Shown: one piece after another, positions 32,350 through 42,645 of the stretch
Layout of the letters: each line of letters opens with the position of its first letter
Position numbering within the stretch: the first letter of the stretch is position 1
NCBI RefSeq assembly: GCF_000381125.1
Contig: NZ_KB905941.1
Span: 1 to 64,000 of the forward strand
Direction: 5' to 3'
Length of the DNA: 64,000 nucleotides
Source of the DNA: Caldimonas manganoxidans ATCC BAA-369
Lineage (GTDB): Bacteria > Pseudomonadota > Gammaproteobacteria > Burkholderiales > Burkholderiaceae_C
Notes under the pieces: model-generated
What the model was told of the DNA's origin: nothing
Databases searched by the model: none
The model's input: the letters and a program-made list of their open reading frames with translations, nothing else
Program-made: the position numbers and the translations under genes

Positions 32350-33348
32350 TCAGGCCGGGGGTTTGAATTCTTCGGTGACGGCACGCGACATCAGCAGACG
32401 CACGGCCTGCGATGCCGTCAGCCGGGCATCGAGCAACTCGACCACGGCAGCCGAGATGGGCATGTCCACGCCGGCACGGCGGGCACGTTGGACCACCGTG
32501 CGCGCGCTATAGACCCCTTCGGCCACATGACCGAGTTCACGCAGGATGTCGGACAAGGCCTGCCCGCGGGCCAGGCGCAGGCCCACCTGACGATTGCGTG
32601 ACAAATCGCCGGTGGCGGTGAGCACCAGATCGCCCAGGCCGGACAGTCCCATGAAGGTCTCGGCCCGCGCCCCCAGCGCCAGGCCCAGGCGCGTCATCTC
32701 GGCCAAGCCACGGGTGATGAGGGCCGCACGGGCATTGTGTCCCAGGCCCAAGCCGTCGCACACACCGGTGGCGATGGCCAGCACGTTCTTGACCGCGCCG
32801 CCAACTTCCACGCCCACCGGATCGGACGAGGGATAAATGCGCAAAGCCTCGCCATGGAAGGCTTCGATGGCCGCCTCTCGCAAGGCTTCGTCGGTGCTGG
32901 CGGCCACCAGCGCGGTGGGCTGAGCACGCGCCACTTCTTGCGCAAAGCTCGGGCCCGACAGGACACCCACGCTGACCTCGGGGCAGACCTCGCGCGCCAC
33001 CTCGTGGCCCAACAAGCCGGTGCCCGCCTCGAAGCCTTTGCACAGCCACCAGGCCCGGGCCGTGCGTGGCAGCCGGGCCAGCGTCTCGCGCAAAGCCGCC
33101 ATCGGCGTGGCAATCACCAGCAGCCCGCCTTCGGCATGCGCCAAAGCGGCCTCGAAATCCGCCGTGAGTTGCAAGCCCGGCGGAAAAGGCGCCTCGGGCA
33201 GATAGCGTGGGTTGCAGCGCTGCACCGACATCGCCTGGACCTGGGCCGCATCGCGCGCCCACAGCATCGTGGGGTGCCGTTCAGCCGCACGGATGGCCAG
33301 TGCCGTGCCCCAGGCACCGGCGCCGAGGATGCTCAGACTCAGGGCCAT
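32350..33348 (-). CDS. gpsA: Glycerol-3-phosphate dehydrogenase [NAD(P)+]
   Basis: The 332-residue protein has the Rossmann motif [13 protein letters not shown], the [15 protein letters not shown] region, [33 protein letters not shown] (catalytic lysine) and [14 protein letters not shown]. It makes sn-glycerol-3-phosphate for phospholipids. It follows secB by 15 bases in the same transcription unit, a conserved pairing. Confidence 0.95.
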   Translation of the reverse strand: MALSLSILGAGAWGTALAIRAAERHPTMLWARDAAQVQAMSVQRCNPRYLPEAPFPPGLQLTADFEAALAHAEGGLLVIATPMAALRETLARLPRTARAWWLCKGFEAGTGLLGHEVAREVCPEVSVGVLSGPSFAQEVARAQPTALVAASTDEALREAAIEAFHGEALRIYPSSDPVGVEVGGAVKNVLAIATGVCDGLGLGHNARAALITRGLAEMTRLGLALGARAETFMGLSGLGDLVLTATGDLSRNRQVGLRLARGQALSDILRELGHVAEGVYSARTVVQRARRAGVDMPISAAVVELLDARLTASQAVRLLMSRAVTEEFKPPA

Positions 33349-33363
33349 GGCGCACCCCGACGA

Positions 33364-33834
33364 TCAGGCGCTGGTGATGATGGGCGAGCCGCCGCCGTTG
33401 GTCTGTGTTTGGGCCTGCTGGGCTTCGTACATGGCCTGGAAGTTCACCTCGGCCAGGTGCACCGGCGGAAAGCCGGCCCGGGTGATCGCATCGGCCACGA
33501 CCGCACGCAAGTAGGGATAGACGATTTGCGGGCAGGCAATCCCGATGATCGGATTGAGCTGCTCTTGCGGAATGTTGCGGATTTCGAAGATGCCGGCTTC
33601 CTTGGCCTCGACCAGGAACAGGGTCTTGTCCTTGATCTTGGTGTGCACGGTGGCGGTGACGGCCACTTCGAAGATGCCTTCGACCACGGGGTTGGCATCG
33701 ACGCCCAGGTTGATCTCGACCTGGGGTTGTTCCTGCTCCAGCAAGATCTGCGGCGAGTTGGGCTGCTCGAGCGAGAGGTCTTTCAGGTAGACGCGCTGGA
33801 TTTGGAACACGGGGGTCTGGTCTTGCTCGGCCAT
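33364..33834 (-). CDS. secB: Protein-export chaperone SecB
   Basis: The 156-residue cytoplasmic chaperone reads [67 protein letters not shown] and [32 protein letters not shown], all SecB-family signatures. It holds precursors unfolded for SecA. ATG 33834 matches the family start. It lies between grxC and gpsA. Confidence 0.96.
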   Translation of the reverse strand: MAEQDQTPVFQIQRVYLKDLSLEQPNSPQILLEQEQPQVEINLGVDANPVVEGIFEVAVTATVHTKIKDKTLFLVEAKEAGIFEIRNIPQEQLNPIIGIACPQIVYPYLRAVVADAITRAGFPPVHLAEVNFQAMYEAQQAQTQTNGGGSPIITSA

Positions 33835-33935
33835 GATGGGGTTCGTCCTCGGAAAGTGAAAAACCCGCAACCGACGGATGGTGTGCGGGCTGCAGACCGT
33901 CGATTATGGCCGAGGCCGCAGACGAATCGATCACC

Positions 33936-34205
33936 TCAAGCGGAGGTCTGCCCCCGCAGCAGGGGCTCCAGCCCGCCACGCTGGTCCAGGGCGTACAGAT
34001 CATCGCAGCCACCGACGTGCACGTCGCCGATGAAGATCTGCGGCACCGTGCGCCGGCCGGTGCGCTCCATCATGCGCAGGCGTTCTTCGGGATGCAGATC
34101 CACACGGATTTCATGCAGTTCACGCACGCCGCGCTGCTGCAGCAATTGCTTGGCGCGAATGCAGTAAGGGCACACCTGAGTGGTGTACATCGTCACGATC
34201 GGCAC
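33936..34205 (-). CDS. grxC: Glutaredoxin 3
   Basis: The 89-residue protein carries the CPYC active site in MYTTQVCPYCIRAKQLL and the glutathione-binding TVPQIFIGDVHVGGCDDL. It reduces disulfides using glutathione. I choose the GTG at 34205 (GAGGA upstream), giving the usual MPxVTMYTT start; an internal ATG five codons later is possible. It lies 10 bases after the rhodanese gene. Confidence 0.95.
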   Translation of the reverse strand: MPIVTMYTTQVCPYCIRAKQLLQQRGVRELHEIRVDLHPEERLRMMERTGRRTVPQIFIGDVHVGGCDDLYALDQRGGLEPLLRGQTSA

Positions 34206-34215
34206 GGACTGTTCC

Positions 34216-34626
34216 TCAGCTGGACTTTTCGACCGGCAGGTTGGCCTCACGCCAACCGGCCATGCCACCGGCCAACACATGGGTGTTCTGATAGCCGACT
34301 TTGCGAAGCGTAGCCGCAGCGCGCACAGCACGTGCACCGGTGGGGCATACCACGATCAGGGGCAGGGCCTTGTTCGAAGGCAGTTGCGTGCTCGATTCGA
34401 GCTGTCCGAAGGGAATGTGCTTGGCATCCTTGATGTGCCCTTGGGCGAACTCGGCCGGTTCGGACACGTCGATGACCACACCCTTCTCTCGGTTGATCAA
34501 GAGCACGGCCTGGCTGGGGCTGACCGTGCTGCCGGCCACACCGCGCGTGACCAGCGGCCACACGAGCATGCCCCCCGAGACGAAAGCCGCCAAGATGAGG
34601 ATCCAGTTGTTGATGAAGAAGTCCAC
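34216..34626 (-). CDS. Membrane-anchored rhodanese-like protein
   Basis: A 136-residue protein with an N-terminal helix (WILILAAFVSGGMLVWPLV) and a rhodanese domain: VVIDVSEPAEFAQGHIKDAKHIP, the cysteine loop VVCPTGARA and VLAGGMAGWREANLPV. It transfers sulfane sulfur or acts in redox signalling. First gene of the rhodanese-grxC-secB-gpsA run; its upstream region is shared with the divergent gpmA. Confidence 0.9.
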   Translation of the reverse strand: MDFFINNWILILAAFVSGGMLVWPLVTRGVAGSTVSPSQAVLLINREKGVVIDVSEPAEFAQGHIKDAKHIPFGQLESSTQLPSNKALPLIVVCPTGARAVRAAATLRKVGYQNTHVLAGGMAGWREANLPVEKSS

Positions 34627-34761
34627 GGAAACGTCCGCCCTCGGTGACTAGGGGCGCGGCAAGCCGCGCCGGGTTGCAACGGGGGCGGATTATAGAATTT
34701 GCGGTTTTCCGGCCGCACCCACGGCCCGTTTCATCATCGTCTTGCCAAGGAGATTGCCCGC

Positions 34762-35505
34762 ATGTACAAGCTCGTGCTCATCCGCCATGGCGAGTCCACC
34801 TGGAACCTGGAGAACCGCTTCACAGGCTGGACCGACGTGGAGCTCACGCCCACCGGCGTGGAGCAGGCCAAACAAGCGGGGCGACTCCTGAAGGAAGCCG
34901 GCTTCGATTTCGACGTGGCCCACACCTCGGTGCTCAAGCGAGCGATCTGGACGCTGTGGCATGTGCTGGACCAAATGGACCGCACCTGGCTGCCGGTGAT
35001 GAAGTCTTGGCGCCTGAACGAGCGGCACTACGGTGCGTTGCAAGGGCTGAACAAGGCCGAGATGGCTCGCCAGTACGGCGACGAGCAGGTGCTGATCTGG
35101 CGCCGCAGCTACGACACGCCACCGCCGGCGCTGGACCCCGATGATCCGCGCGGCCAGCGCCACGACATCCGCTATGCGCGGCTGCGCCCACAGGACATTC
35201 CGCTGACCGAATGTCTCAAAGACACGGTGGCTCGTGTGCTGCCGTACTGGAACGAGACGCTCGCCCCCTCGATTCGCGCCGGCCGGCGTTTGGTGATTGC
35301 CGCTCATGGCAACAGCATCCGCGCGCTGGTGAAGTACCTGGACGGCATCTCTGACACCGACATCGTCGGTGTGAACATCCCCAACGGCATCCCCCTGGTC
35401 TATGAGCTCGATGCCGATCTGAAGCCGATCCGCCACTACTATCTGGGCGATGCCGAAGCCGCCGCCCAGGCCGCAGCAGCCGTGGCCAACCAGGGCAAAG
35501 GCTGA
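34762..35505 (+). CDS. gpmA: 2,3-bisphosphoglycerate-dependent phosphoglycerate mutase
   Basis: The 247-residue glycolytic enzyme starts [21 protein letters not shown] with the phosphohistidine RHG. It has [35 protein letters not shown] and the second histidine in [15 protein letters not shown]. It interconverts 3- and 2-phosphoglycerate. ATG 34762 has AAGGAGA upstream. The C-terminal alanine-rich tail is not conserved. Confidence 0.96.
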   Translation: MYKLVLIRHGESTWNLENRFTGWTDVELTPTGVEQAKQAGRLLKEAGFDFDVAHTSVLKRAIWTLWHVLDQMDRTWLPVMKSWRLNERHYGALQGLNKAEMARQYGDEQVLIWRRSYDTPPPALDPDDPRGQRHDIRYARLRPQDIPLTECLKDTVARVLPYWNETLAPSIRAGRRLVIAAHGNSIRALVKYLDGISDTDIVGVNIPNGIPLVYELDADLKPIRHYYLGDAEAAAQAAAAVANQGKG

Positions 35506-35517
35506 AGTCGCAGCGGC

Positions 35518-36252
35518 TCAAGCCGCCAAGGCTTGCTCGATCGCCTGGCGCGCCCGTTGCGCCAAGGCCCGCCGCTCGGCGTGGTGCGTGCCCAGCGGCT
35601 CGAGCAGATGGACCGTCACCTGCAGGCCGTCGGCACGGGCCACCCACCACAGCGACTGCACGATGGTGGTGTCGCCCACATAGGCCACCGCGCAGCTGAT
35701 CGCCTCACGGCGGTCGCTGTAGCGCAGCGCAATGGGTTGCACCGGCACGCCAGTGGCGATGGCCGCCTGCAACAAATTGGCATGGAACGGCAGCAGTTGA
35801 TGGCCCGTGCCCGTGGTGCCTTCCGGGAAGACGGCCACGGTATCGCCATGGTGCAAAGCCTGGGCGACTTGATGCACCACACGCAGGGCATCACGGCGCT
35901 TTTCGCGTTCCAGATAGAGGGTGCCGGCGGCCGTGACGAGCCGATGCAGCACGGGCCAATGGCGCACCTCGGCCTTCGAGACGAATCGCGCTGGCGCCGT
36001 GGCATTGATGGCCACGATGTCCAGCCAGGAGATGTGGTTGGCCACGAAGAGCTTGGCCCCTGGCCGGGGCGTCCCGCGCACGACCAGCGTGATGCCCAGA
36101 TGCCGCAACAAGGCACGCGACCACCACTGCACGCGCTGCCGCCGTGCGGCCGCATCGAGCCGGCCGAACGTCCAATGAACGATGAGCAAGCCATGCAACA
36201 CATGCACGGCCACCCGCAGCAGCCTTCCAAGGGCACGCAGCGAACGCAGCAT
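35518..36252 (-). CDS. Lysophospholipid acyltransferase (PlsC-like)
   Basis: The 244-residue protein has the acyltransferase motifs NHISWLD (HX4D), the GTLYLEREKRRDAL region, and FPEGTTGTG. It adds an acyl group to lysophosphatidate or a related lipid at the inner membrane. ATG 36252 lies just past the pyrC' stop (36255), so it is the distal gene of the pyr block. A TTG two codons earlier is possible. Confidence 0.88.
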   Translation of the reverse strand: MLRSLRALGRLLRVAVHVLHGLLIVHWTFGRLDAAARRQRVQWWSRALLRHLGITLVVRGTPRPGAKLFVANHISWLDIVAINATAPARFVSKAEVRHWPVLHRLVTAAGTLYLEREKRRDALRVVHQVAQALHHGDTVAVFPEGTTGTGHQLLPFHANLLQAAIATGVPVQPIALRYSDRREAISCAVAYVGDTTIVQSLWWVARADGLQVTVHLLEPLGTHHAERRALAQRARQAIEQALAA

Positions 36253-36254
36253 GC

Positions 36255-37574
36255 TCAAGCGGTAGTCTGGGCGTGTCGTTCGGCCGCCTCGTAGGCCAGC
36301 TGTCCGCCCACCAGGGTGTAGCGCACCCGTCCGGGCAATTCGTAGCCATTGAAGGGCGTGTGCCGGCCTTGGCTGCGCAGCACCTCAGGACGCACCTGCC
36401 AGCGCGCCAGCGGATCGAAGATGCACACATCGGCCACGCCGCCCTCGACCAGGCGGCCGGTGCTGGAAGCCAGCGACCCCAGCGCCTCGCCCAGCACCCG
36501 CACCGGCTCGCTGGTGAGCACGGCCAGCGCCCGCATCAGCCCCGCACCACTATCCTCTGCCCATTGGAGCGCCAAGCCCAACAGCAACTCCAAGCCCGTG
36601 GCGCCGGGCTCGGCCTCGCCAAAGGGCAAGGTCTTCTGGTCGTCATCGACCGGGGTGTGGTCGCTCACCAGGGCGTCGATGGTACCGTCGGCCAGGCCCT
36701 GGCGGATGGCATCGCGGTCGCGCTGCTGGCGCAACGGGGGGGTCAGACGCATGTCGGCATTGAAGTAGCCGATGTCCACATCGGTGAGGTGCAGGTGATT
36801 GATGCTGACATCGCAAGTGATCGGCAGCCCCTCGTCTTTGGCGGCGCGCACCAAGGCAAGGCCCGCGGCGCTGCTCAGACGGCACAGGTGCACACGCGCA
36901 CCCGTGGCCCGCACGAGCTCGAAGATGGTGTGCAAGGCGATGGTTTCGGCAACCACCGGCACGCCGGACAGGCCCAGCCGGGTGGCCACGGGCCCGCTGG
37001 CGGCCACGCCGCGGCCCAGGTAGGCGTCTTGCGGACGCAGCCACACGCTGTAGCCAAACGTGGCGGCGTACTGCAGAGCGCGCAGCAACACCTGGGTGTC
37101 GGCCAAGGCCACTTCGGCCTGGGAGAAGCCCACGCAGCCGGCCTCGGTGAGTTCCGCCATCTCGGTCAGCGTGGTGCCGGCCAATTGGCGCGTCAGTGCC
37201 CCCAGCGGATACACCCGGGCCTGGTTGAGGTTGCGGGCACGAAACTTGAGCATTTCCACCAAGCCGGGCTCGTCCAGCGGGGGGTCGGTGTCGGGTGGAC
37301 AGACGAGGCTGGTGATGCCCCCGGCCACCGCCGCGGCCATTTCACTTTCGAGCATGCCTTCGTGTTCATGCCCGGGCTCGCGCAACCGTGCTGCCAGATC
37401 GACCAACCCCGGGGCGACCACCAGGCCCTGCGCGTCGATGGTGCGGTTGGGATGGAAGTCCGCACTGACGGCGCCCAACGCGACGATGCGACCCGCCGCG
37501 ATGGCCAGGTCTCCCACGCGGTCGGTCTGGCTGGCCGGATCGAGCAGGCGGCCGTTCTTGATCAGAATCTTCAT
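36255..37574 (-). CDS. Dihydroorotase-like protein PyrC', catalytic metal ligands lost
   Basis: The 439-residue amidohydrolase-fold protein aligns with class I dihydroorotases: [78 protein letters not shown] and [12 protein letters not shown]. The metal-binding HxH of true enzymes (DLHVHLRE) is here AAR, and the SDHAPH loop is also changed. Such proteins act as structural partners of aspartate transcarbamoylase in several proteobacteria. It overlaps the pyrB stop by four bases, which fits that role. A separate active dihydroorotase must exist elsewhere. Confidence 0.85.
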   Translation of the reverse strand: MKILIKNGRLLDPASQTDRVGDLAIAAGRIVALGAVSADFHPNRTIDAQGLVVAPGLVDLAARLREPGHEHEGMLESEMAAAVAGGITSLVCPPDTDPPLDEPGLVEMLKFRARNLNQARVYPLGALTRQLAGTTLTEMAELTEAGCVGFSQAEVALADTQVLLRALQYAATFGYSVWLRPQDAYLGRGVAASGPVATRLGLSGVPVVAETIALHTIFELVRATGARVHLCRLSSAAGLALVRAAKDEGLPITCDVSINHLHLTDVDIGYFNADMRLTPPLRQQRDRDAIRQGLADGTIDALVSDHTPVDDDQKTLPFGEAEPGATGLELLLGLALQWAEDSGAGLMRALAVLTSEPVRVLGEALGSLASSTGRLVEGGVADVCIFDPLARWQVRPEVLRSQGRHTPFNGYELPGRVRYTLVGGQLAYEAAERHAQTTA

Positions 37575-38533
37575 GCTTCGTTTCCGGCAATGATGGACAT
37601 CACGGCCATACGCACGGCAATGCCGAAGGTGACTTGCGGCAAGATCACGCTTTGCGCCCCATCGGCCACGGCCGAGTCGATCTCGACCCCACGGTTGATG
37701 GGCCCAGGATGCATCACGATGGCATCGGGCGCCGCCCAGGCCAGCTTTTCAGGGGTCAGCCCGAAGTTTTTGAAGAACTCACCGGCACTGGGCAACATCG
37801 CGCCGCTCATGCGCTCGTTTTGCAGGCGCAGCATGATGATCACGTCGGCGCCTTTGAGGCCTTCCCTGAGGTCATGGCACACACGCACGCCCATCTCGCG
37901 CAAGTCACTGGGCACCAGGGTCTTGGGGCCGACGGCGCGAATCTCTGGCACTCCCAGGGTGGACAGCGCATGAATGTCCGAGCGCGCCACCCGTGAGTGC
38001 ACGATGTCGCCCACGATGGCCACCGTCAGCTGGGTGAAATCGCGCTTGTAGTGCCGGATGGTGTACATGTCCAGCAGCCCCTGCGTGGGATGGGCATGGC
38101 GCCCGTCGCCGGCATTGACCACATGCACATGCGGTGCGCAGTGCTGAGCAATGAGATAGGGCGCGCCCGACTCGCTGTGACGCACGACGAACATGTCCGC
38201 ATGCATCGCGCTGAGGTTGGCGATGGTATCGAGCAGGCTTTCGCCCTTGGCGGTGGACGAGCGGGCAATGTCGAGGTTGAGCACGTCGGCCGACAGGCGT
38301 TTGGCCGCGATTTCGAAGGTGGTGCGCGTGCGCGTGCTGTTCTCGAAAAAGAGGTTGAACACACTCTTGCCGCGCAGCAGCGGCACCTTCTTGACCTCGC
38401 GCTCGTTCACACTGAGGAAGGTGCCCGCGGTATCCAAGATGTGGTGGATCACGTCGCGCGGCAGCCCCTCGATGGACAGCAGGTGAATCAGCTCGCCGTT
38501 TTTGTTGAGCTGCGGGTTGCGTTTGTAGAGCAT
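37571..38533 (-). CDS. pyrB: Aspartate carbamoyltransferase catalytic subunit
   Basis: The 320-residue enzyme shows [22 protein letters not shown] (carbamoyl-phosphate loop), [39 protein letters not shown] and [16 protein letters not shown]. It makes carbamoyl aspartate, the committed step of pyrimidine synthesis. It overlaps pyrC' and lies 20 bases after pyrR. Confidence 0.96.
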   Translation of the reverse strand: MLYKRNPQLNKNGELIHLLSIEGLPRDVIHHILDTAGTFLSVNEREVKKVPLLRGKSVFNLFFENSTRTRTTFEIAAKRLSADVLNLDIARSSTAKGESLLDTIANLSAMHADMFVVRHSESGAPYLIAQHCAPHVHVVNAGDGRHAHPTQGLLDMYTIRHYKRDFTQLTVAIVGDIVHSRVARSDIHALSTLGVPEIRAVGPKTLVPSDLREMGVRVCHDLREGLKGADVIIMLRLQNERMSGAMLPSAGEFFKNFGLTPEKLAWAAPDAIVMHPGPINRGVEIDSAVADGAQSVILPQVTFGIAVRMAVMSIIAGNEA

Positions 38534-38553
38534 GGGCGGCGTCGTTGCTGGGC

Positions 38554-39060
38554 TCAGAGCTGGGCGGTCTGGAGGTCGAAACTGAAATGGCCGGCCGCGT
38601 CGCGGGCCAGGCGCAGGCGCTGAGTGGCCGGCAGCCTCACGCGAGCGGCGGAAAACGCCGGCTGGATGGGCAGTTCGCGTCCCCCCCGATCGACCAACAC
38701 GGCCAAGGTCACGCTGGCCGGGCGGCCGAAGTCGAAGAGTTCGTTGAGCACGGCCCGGGTGGTGCGCCCGGTGTAGAGCACGTCATCGATCAACACGATG
38801 TGACGATCCTTGACCTCGAAGGGCAGCCGAGTGTGATCGGCCGCGCCGGACAAGCCACGCGAGCCGAAGTCGTCACGGTGCAAGGCGCTGGAAATCACGC
38901 CGTGCTCCCCGGGCAGGCCCAGGTCGCGCTGCAGGCGTTCGGCCAGCCAAGCCCCGCCCGACCACACGCCCACCAGCACGGCGTCGGAGCGCAGCAGGGA
39001 CCGCACTCCCTGGCGCAATTCGAGATACAAGGCCTCGGCATCGAGGTGCAGCATGGTCAT
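38554..39060 (-). CDS. pyrR: PyrR bifunctional regulator / uracil phosphoribosyltransferase
   Basis: The 168-residue protein has the PRPP motif [21 protein letters not shown], then [21 protein letters not shown], typical of PyrR. It salvages uracil and may regulate pyr mRNA where a leader exists; no attenuator leader is evident before pyrR here because ruvX overlaps its start by four bases. It lies upstream of pyrB. Confidence 0.93.
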   Translation of the reverse strand: MTMLHLDAEALYLELRQGVRSLLRSDAVLVGVWSGGAWLAERLQRDLGLPGEHGVISSALHRDDFGSRGLSGAADHTRLPFEVKDRHIVLIDDVLYTGRTTRAVLNELFDFGRPASVTLAVLVDRGGRELPIQPAFSAARVRLPATQRLRLARDAAGHFSFDLQTAQL

Positions 39061-39464
39061 GGAGGGGTCTCCCGAGTGGCCTCGCGCAGATACTGCTCGA
39101 GGATGAGGCAGGCGGCCGCCGCATCGGCGTCACGCGCGCCGGCCGCCAGCGCCTCGGTGGTGGTGTAGCGCTCGTCGACCTCGTGCACCGGCAGACCGAA
39201 GCGGCCATGGAGCTGGCGCGCGAAGCGCCGCGCGCGACGGGTGTTCTCGTGTTCGGCCCCATCGGGGTGGAAGGGCACGCCCACCACCAGCGCCTCGGGC
39301 TGCCATTGTCGAATCAAGCGACCCAGGGCCTCGAAACGGGCCTCGCCCTGGGCCGTCACGGTGCCCAAGGGCTGAGCCAGACCCAGCAAGGTGTTGCCGC
39401 TGGCCACCCCGACGCGCTTCGTGCCGAAATCGAAGGCCAGGAACTGCCGAGCCCGCTCAGGCAT
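39057..39464 (-). CDS. ruvX: YqgF/RuvX putative pre-16S rRNA nuclease
   Basis: The 135-residue RNase H-fold protein reads FLAFDFGTKRVGVASGNTLLG at the N-terminus, then LVVGVPFHPDGAEHENTRRARRFARQL and VHEVDERYTTTEAL. YqgF processes the 5' end of 16S rRNA. It overlaps yqgE by eight bases and pyrR by four. Confidence 0.93.
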   Translation of the reverse strand: MPERARQFLAFDFGTKRVGVASGNTLLGLAQPLGTVTAQGEARFEALGRLIRQWQPEALVVGVPFHPDGAEHENTRRARRFARQLHGRFGLPVHEVDERYTTTEALAAGARDADAAAACLILEQYLREATRETPP

Positions 39465-40038
39465 GACCGGCCTCGCCGGTGAGCATGCCAGGGTCGATGC
39501 CCAGCAGAGACAGCGCGCGCTCGTAGCGGTGATGGACTGGGGTGTCGAAGATGATGGACGGCTCGGCCCGCACGGTGAGCCAGCCGTTGCGGGCGATTTC
39601 GTCTTCGAGCTGACCGGCGCCCCAGCCGCTGTAGCCCAGCGTGACGAGCACCTTTTTCGGACCTGCGCCGTGAGAAAGCGCTTCGAGCACGTCTTTGCTG
39701 GTGGTCATCTCCAAGCCGCCTGGAATCCGCAGCGAGGAGTTGTAGTGGCCGCCTTCGTCGCTCAGGGGTTCGTGCAAGACGAAGCCGCGCTCGGTCTGCA
39801 CCGGACCGCCGAAATAGACCGGCTCGTCGACCAGATCCGGCCGATCGAGTGTGAGATCGACCTTCTCGAACAGGCTTTTGAGTTTGATGTCGATGGGCTT
39901 GTTGATCACCAAGCCGAGCGCCCCCTTGTCGGTATGCTCGCACAGGTAGACCACCGCACCGGCAAAGGTGTCGTCGGCCATGCCGGGCATGGCGATCAGG
40001 AACTGGTTGGTCAGGTCGATACGGTGGTCTGCAGCCAT
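39457..40038 (-). CDS. YqgE/AlgH-family protein
   Basis: A 193-residue protein with LTNQFLIAMPGMADDTFAGAVVYLCEHTDKGALGLVINKP, VYFGGPVQTERGFVLHE and VLVTLGYSGWGAGQLEDEI, the UPF0301 signatures. Function is unknown, though it neighbours yqgF in many proteobacteria as here. ATG 40038 is 37 bases from the divergent photolyase start. Confidence 0.92.
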   Translation of the reverse strand: MAADHRIDLTNQFLIAMPGMADDTFAGAVVYLCEHTDKGALGLVINKPIDIKLKSLFEKVDLTLDRPDLVDEPVYFGGPVQTERGFVLHEPLSDEGGHYNSSLRIPGGLEMTTSKDVLEALSHGAGPKKVLVTLGYSGWGAGQLEDEIARNGWLTVRAEPSIIFDTPVHHRYERALSLLGIDPGMLTGEAGHA

Positions 40039-40074
40039 GGTCGGAATTCTATTCCTCTGCCAACATCGCACCCC

Positions 40075-41565
40075 ATGGAAAAGTCCCTTGACACCGCACT
40101 CGTGTGGTTCCGCCGGGACCTGCGCTCGCAGGACCATGCCGCCTTGTACCATGCGCTGCGCTCGGCGCGGCAGGTGTGGTGTGCGTTCGTCTTCGACACG
40201 GACATCCTCGACCCCCTGCCCCGGACCGATCGCCGGGTCGAGTTCATTCGCGACAGCCTGGTCGATCTGGACGCTCAGCTGCGCGACTTGGCCCGCAGCC
40301 ACGGCCGCGAAGACGGAGGGTTGATCGTGCGGCACGGACGCGCCAGCGAGGAAATCGTCGCACTGGCGCGCCAGCTCCAGGTCCAAGCGGTCTATGCCAA
40401 CCACGACTACGAGCCTGCGGCACGCGAACGCGATGCCCGTGTGCGAGGCGCCCTGGCCGAGGCGGGAATCGCTTGGCATTCGAGCAAGGATCAGGTGGTG
40501 TTCGAGGCCGACGAACTGCTGACGGCTGCCGGCACGCCTTACGGCGTGTTCACGCCCTACAAAACCGCGTGGCTGAAGAAGCTCAGACCCGAGGACCTGT
40601 ACGCCTATCCGGTGGCCCGTCATGCCGATGCGCTGGCCCCGCGCCCCGAAGCCCTGCGCACCGGCGTGCCGGAGCTGGCCGCGCTGGGCTTTGCCAGCAG
40701 CGGCTTACACGACTTGCCCATTCCCACCGGCAGCTGCGGTGCGCGCCGGCTGCTGGAGGATTTCCTGGGGCGCATCGACCATTACCACGAGAACCGGGAT
40801 TTCCCAGCCATCAAAGGCCCCAGCTATCTCTCGGTGCATCTGCGCTTTGGCACGGTGTCGATTCGGGAGCTCGTCCGCCTGGCTTGGCAGCGTGCGCAGG
40901 CCGGCTCCCGGGGCGCCGAAGTCTGGCTGAGCGAGCTGATTTGGCGCGATTTCTATCATCAAATCCTGTACCACCATCCGCATGTGGTGAACCGTGCCTT
41001 CCACCCGGAATACGACCGCATCCGTTGGGAACAAGGCAAAGCCGCCCAGGCCTTGTTTCGCGCCTGGTGCGAGGGGCGAACCGGCTACCCGCTGGTGGAC
41101 GCGGCCATGGCCCAGCTCAACCAGACCGGCTACATGCACAACCGCCTGCGCATGGTGACGGCCAGCTTCCTGGTCAAGGATCTGGGCATCGACTGGCGCT
41201 GGGGCGAACGCTACTTCGCCGAGAAGCTCAACGACTTCGACCTGGCGGCCAACAACGGCGGCTGGCAGTGGGCAGCCTCCACCGGCTGCGATGCGCAGCC
41301 GTGGTTTCGCATCTTCAATCCGGTGACCCAAAGCGAGAAGTTCGACGCAGCCGGCCGTTTCATTCGCCGCTACCTGCCGCAATTGGCACGACTGCCCGAC
41401 GCGCTGGTGCATGCGCCGTGGAAGGCACGGCCCGTGGACCTGGCTGCCGCCGGCATCACGCTGGGCACCACCTACCCGGCACCGCTGGTCCAGCATGAAC
41501 AGGCGCGCCAGCGCACGCTGGCTCGCTATGCCGTGGTGAAGGAAGTGGGACGCTCCAAGCCTTAG
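40075..41565 (+). CDS. phrB: Deoxyribodipyrimidine photolyase
   Basis: The 496-residue flavoprotein starts LVWFRRDLRSQDHAAL, the antenna-domain signature. It carries FAD-domain motifs LSVHLRFGTVSIREL, WLSELIWRDFYHQIL, GYPLVDAAMAQLNQTGYMHNRLRMVTASFLVKDL and WQWAASTGCDAQPWFRIFNP. It repairs cyclobutane pyrimidine dimers using light. Its TAG overlaps the end of the convergent GGDEF gene. Confidence 0.93.
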   Translation: MEKSLDTALVWFRRDLRSQDHAALYHALRSARQVWCAFVFDTDILDPLPRTDRRVEFIRDSLVDLDAQLRDLARSHGREDGGLIVRHGRASEEIVALARQLQVQAVYANHDYEPAARERDARVRGALAEAGIAWHSSKDQVVFEADELLTAAGTPYGVFTPYKTAWLKKLRPEDLYAYPVARHADALAPRPEALRTGVPELAALGFASSGLHDLPIPTGSCGARRLLEDFLGRIDHYHENRDFPAIKGPSYLSVHLRFGTVSIRELVRLAWQRAQAGSRGAEVWLSELIWRDFYHQILYHHPHVVNRAFHPEYDRIRWEQGKAAQALFRAWCEGRTGYPLVDAAMAQLNQTGYMHNRLRMVTASFLVKDLGIDWRWGERYFAEKLNDFDLAANNGGWQWAASTGCDAQPWFRIFNPVTQSEKFDAAGRFIRRYLPQLARLPDALVHAPWKARPVDLAAAGITLGTTYPAPLVQHEQARQRTLARYAVVKEVGRSKP

Positions 41566-42623
41566 AACAGCTCGATGTCTCCGACCTTGCCACTGGGCGC
41601 AAGCACGCCACTGCGCACCAAGGCCTCGTGGTTGCAGACTTGGTTGCGGCCGTGTTGCTTGGCGTGATAGACGGCGCGGTCGGCCCGCTCGAACGCAGCG
41701 CTGGGCGCATCGCCGGGCTGGACTTCGGTGAAGCCGATGCTGACCGTCACCCGCCCCACTTGAGGGAAGGTGTAGGCCTCCATGTTGGCGCGCAGGCGCT
41801 CGAAGGCATGGGCCGCATCGGTCTCCTGGGGACAGCGCAGCAGCACGACGAATTCTTCGCCACCGAAACGGTAGAGCCGGTCGTGGAAGCGAAAGGTGTT
41901 GCGCAGGATGCGGGCCACCAACAGCAGCACCTCGTCACCGATGAGGTGGCCGAAGCGATCGTTCACATGCTTGAAGTGATCGATGTCCACGACCCCCAGC
42001 CAGTGCTTGGTCGGGCCCAGCCCGCCGTGGCGGCGATCGCCATCGGAGGCGGCCACCGCAGCGCCGCCTTGGTGGGCCGTCTTGAGGAAGGCCTCATCGA
42101 AGGTCTTGCGGTTGAGCAGGCCGGTCAGGGTGTCGCGCTCGCTGTAGTCGAGCAGACCATGGAAGTTGCGATAAATGCGCAGAATGCTGCCGACCATGCG
42201 CTTCATGGCGGCCGTCAAGCGTTGCGCCGTGCGCACTTCGATCACCCCCAAGCCTTCCCCGTCGGCCACCAGCGGGAAGATCGTCACTGCCATCGGCGGG
42301 TTCTGCTGAGGGTCTGGGCCGAGTTCCACGAGGGCCTGTCGGCGCAGGCTGGCCTCGTGCTGCGGCAGAGTGTCGCGCGGTGGCAGGGTCTCGAAAGCCA
42401 CCCAGGGCGGATCGGACACTGCCGTCGGCTGCCCGGCATCGATCCGAGCACGCAAGAGCCAGCGTTGATCGACCTCATCCCCGACCAGCTTGTACACCGC
42501 CACGCTCAGTGGCGCCAGCAGGTCCATCAAGGCATGGGCCAGGGTCACGTCCAGCAAATCGCGGTCCCGGTAGCCCGTGAGGGCCGCCAGGTGGTCGATG
42601 GCCGACGGGACGGTGCGAGGCAT
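41562..42623 (-). CDS. GGDEF diguanylate cyclase
   Basis: A 353-residue cytoplasmic protein. An N-terminal GAF-like region (residues 1-170, with LAPLSVAVYKLVGDE and VTIFPLVADGEGLGVIEV) is followed by a GGDEF domain: RDTLTGLLNRKTFDEAF, GVVDIDHFKHVNDRFGHLIGDEVLLLVA, YRFGGEEFVVLL. An RxxD sequence (RFHD) lies five residues before GGEEF, so product inhibition at the I-site is likely. The active motif is intact, so it should make c-di-GMP. It lies 22 bases after the chpA stop, so it may be transcribed with the Pil-Chp genes. Confidence 0.9.
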   Translation of the reverse strand: MPRTVPSAIDHLAALTGYRDRDLLDVTLAHALMDLLAPLSVAVYKLVGDEVDQRWLLRARIDAGQPTAVSDPPWVAFETLPPRDTLPQHEASLRRQALVELGPDPQQNPPMAVTIFPLVADGEGLGVIEVRTAQRLTAAMKRMVGSILRIYRNFHGLLDYSERDTLTGLLNRKTFDEAFLKTAHQGGAAVAASDGDRRHGGLGPTKHWLGVVDIDHFKHVNDRFGHLIGDEVLLLVARILRNTFRFHDRLYRFGGEEFVVLLRCPQETDAAHAFERLRANMEAYTFPQVGRVTVSIGFTEVQPGDAPSAAFERADRAVYHAKQHGRNQVCNHEALVRSGVLAPSGKVGDIELF

Positions 42624-42645
42624 GTGCGGCACCCTCCGTCCAGAG

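Noticed and set aside
34653-34670. GGCGCGGC/GCCGCGCC hairpin upstream of gpmA
   Set aside because: Only two bases separate the arms and there is no T-run. It is between divergent starts, so a terminator makes little sense there.
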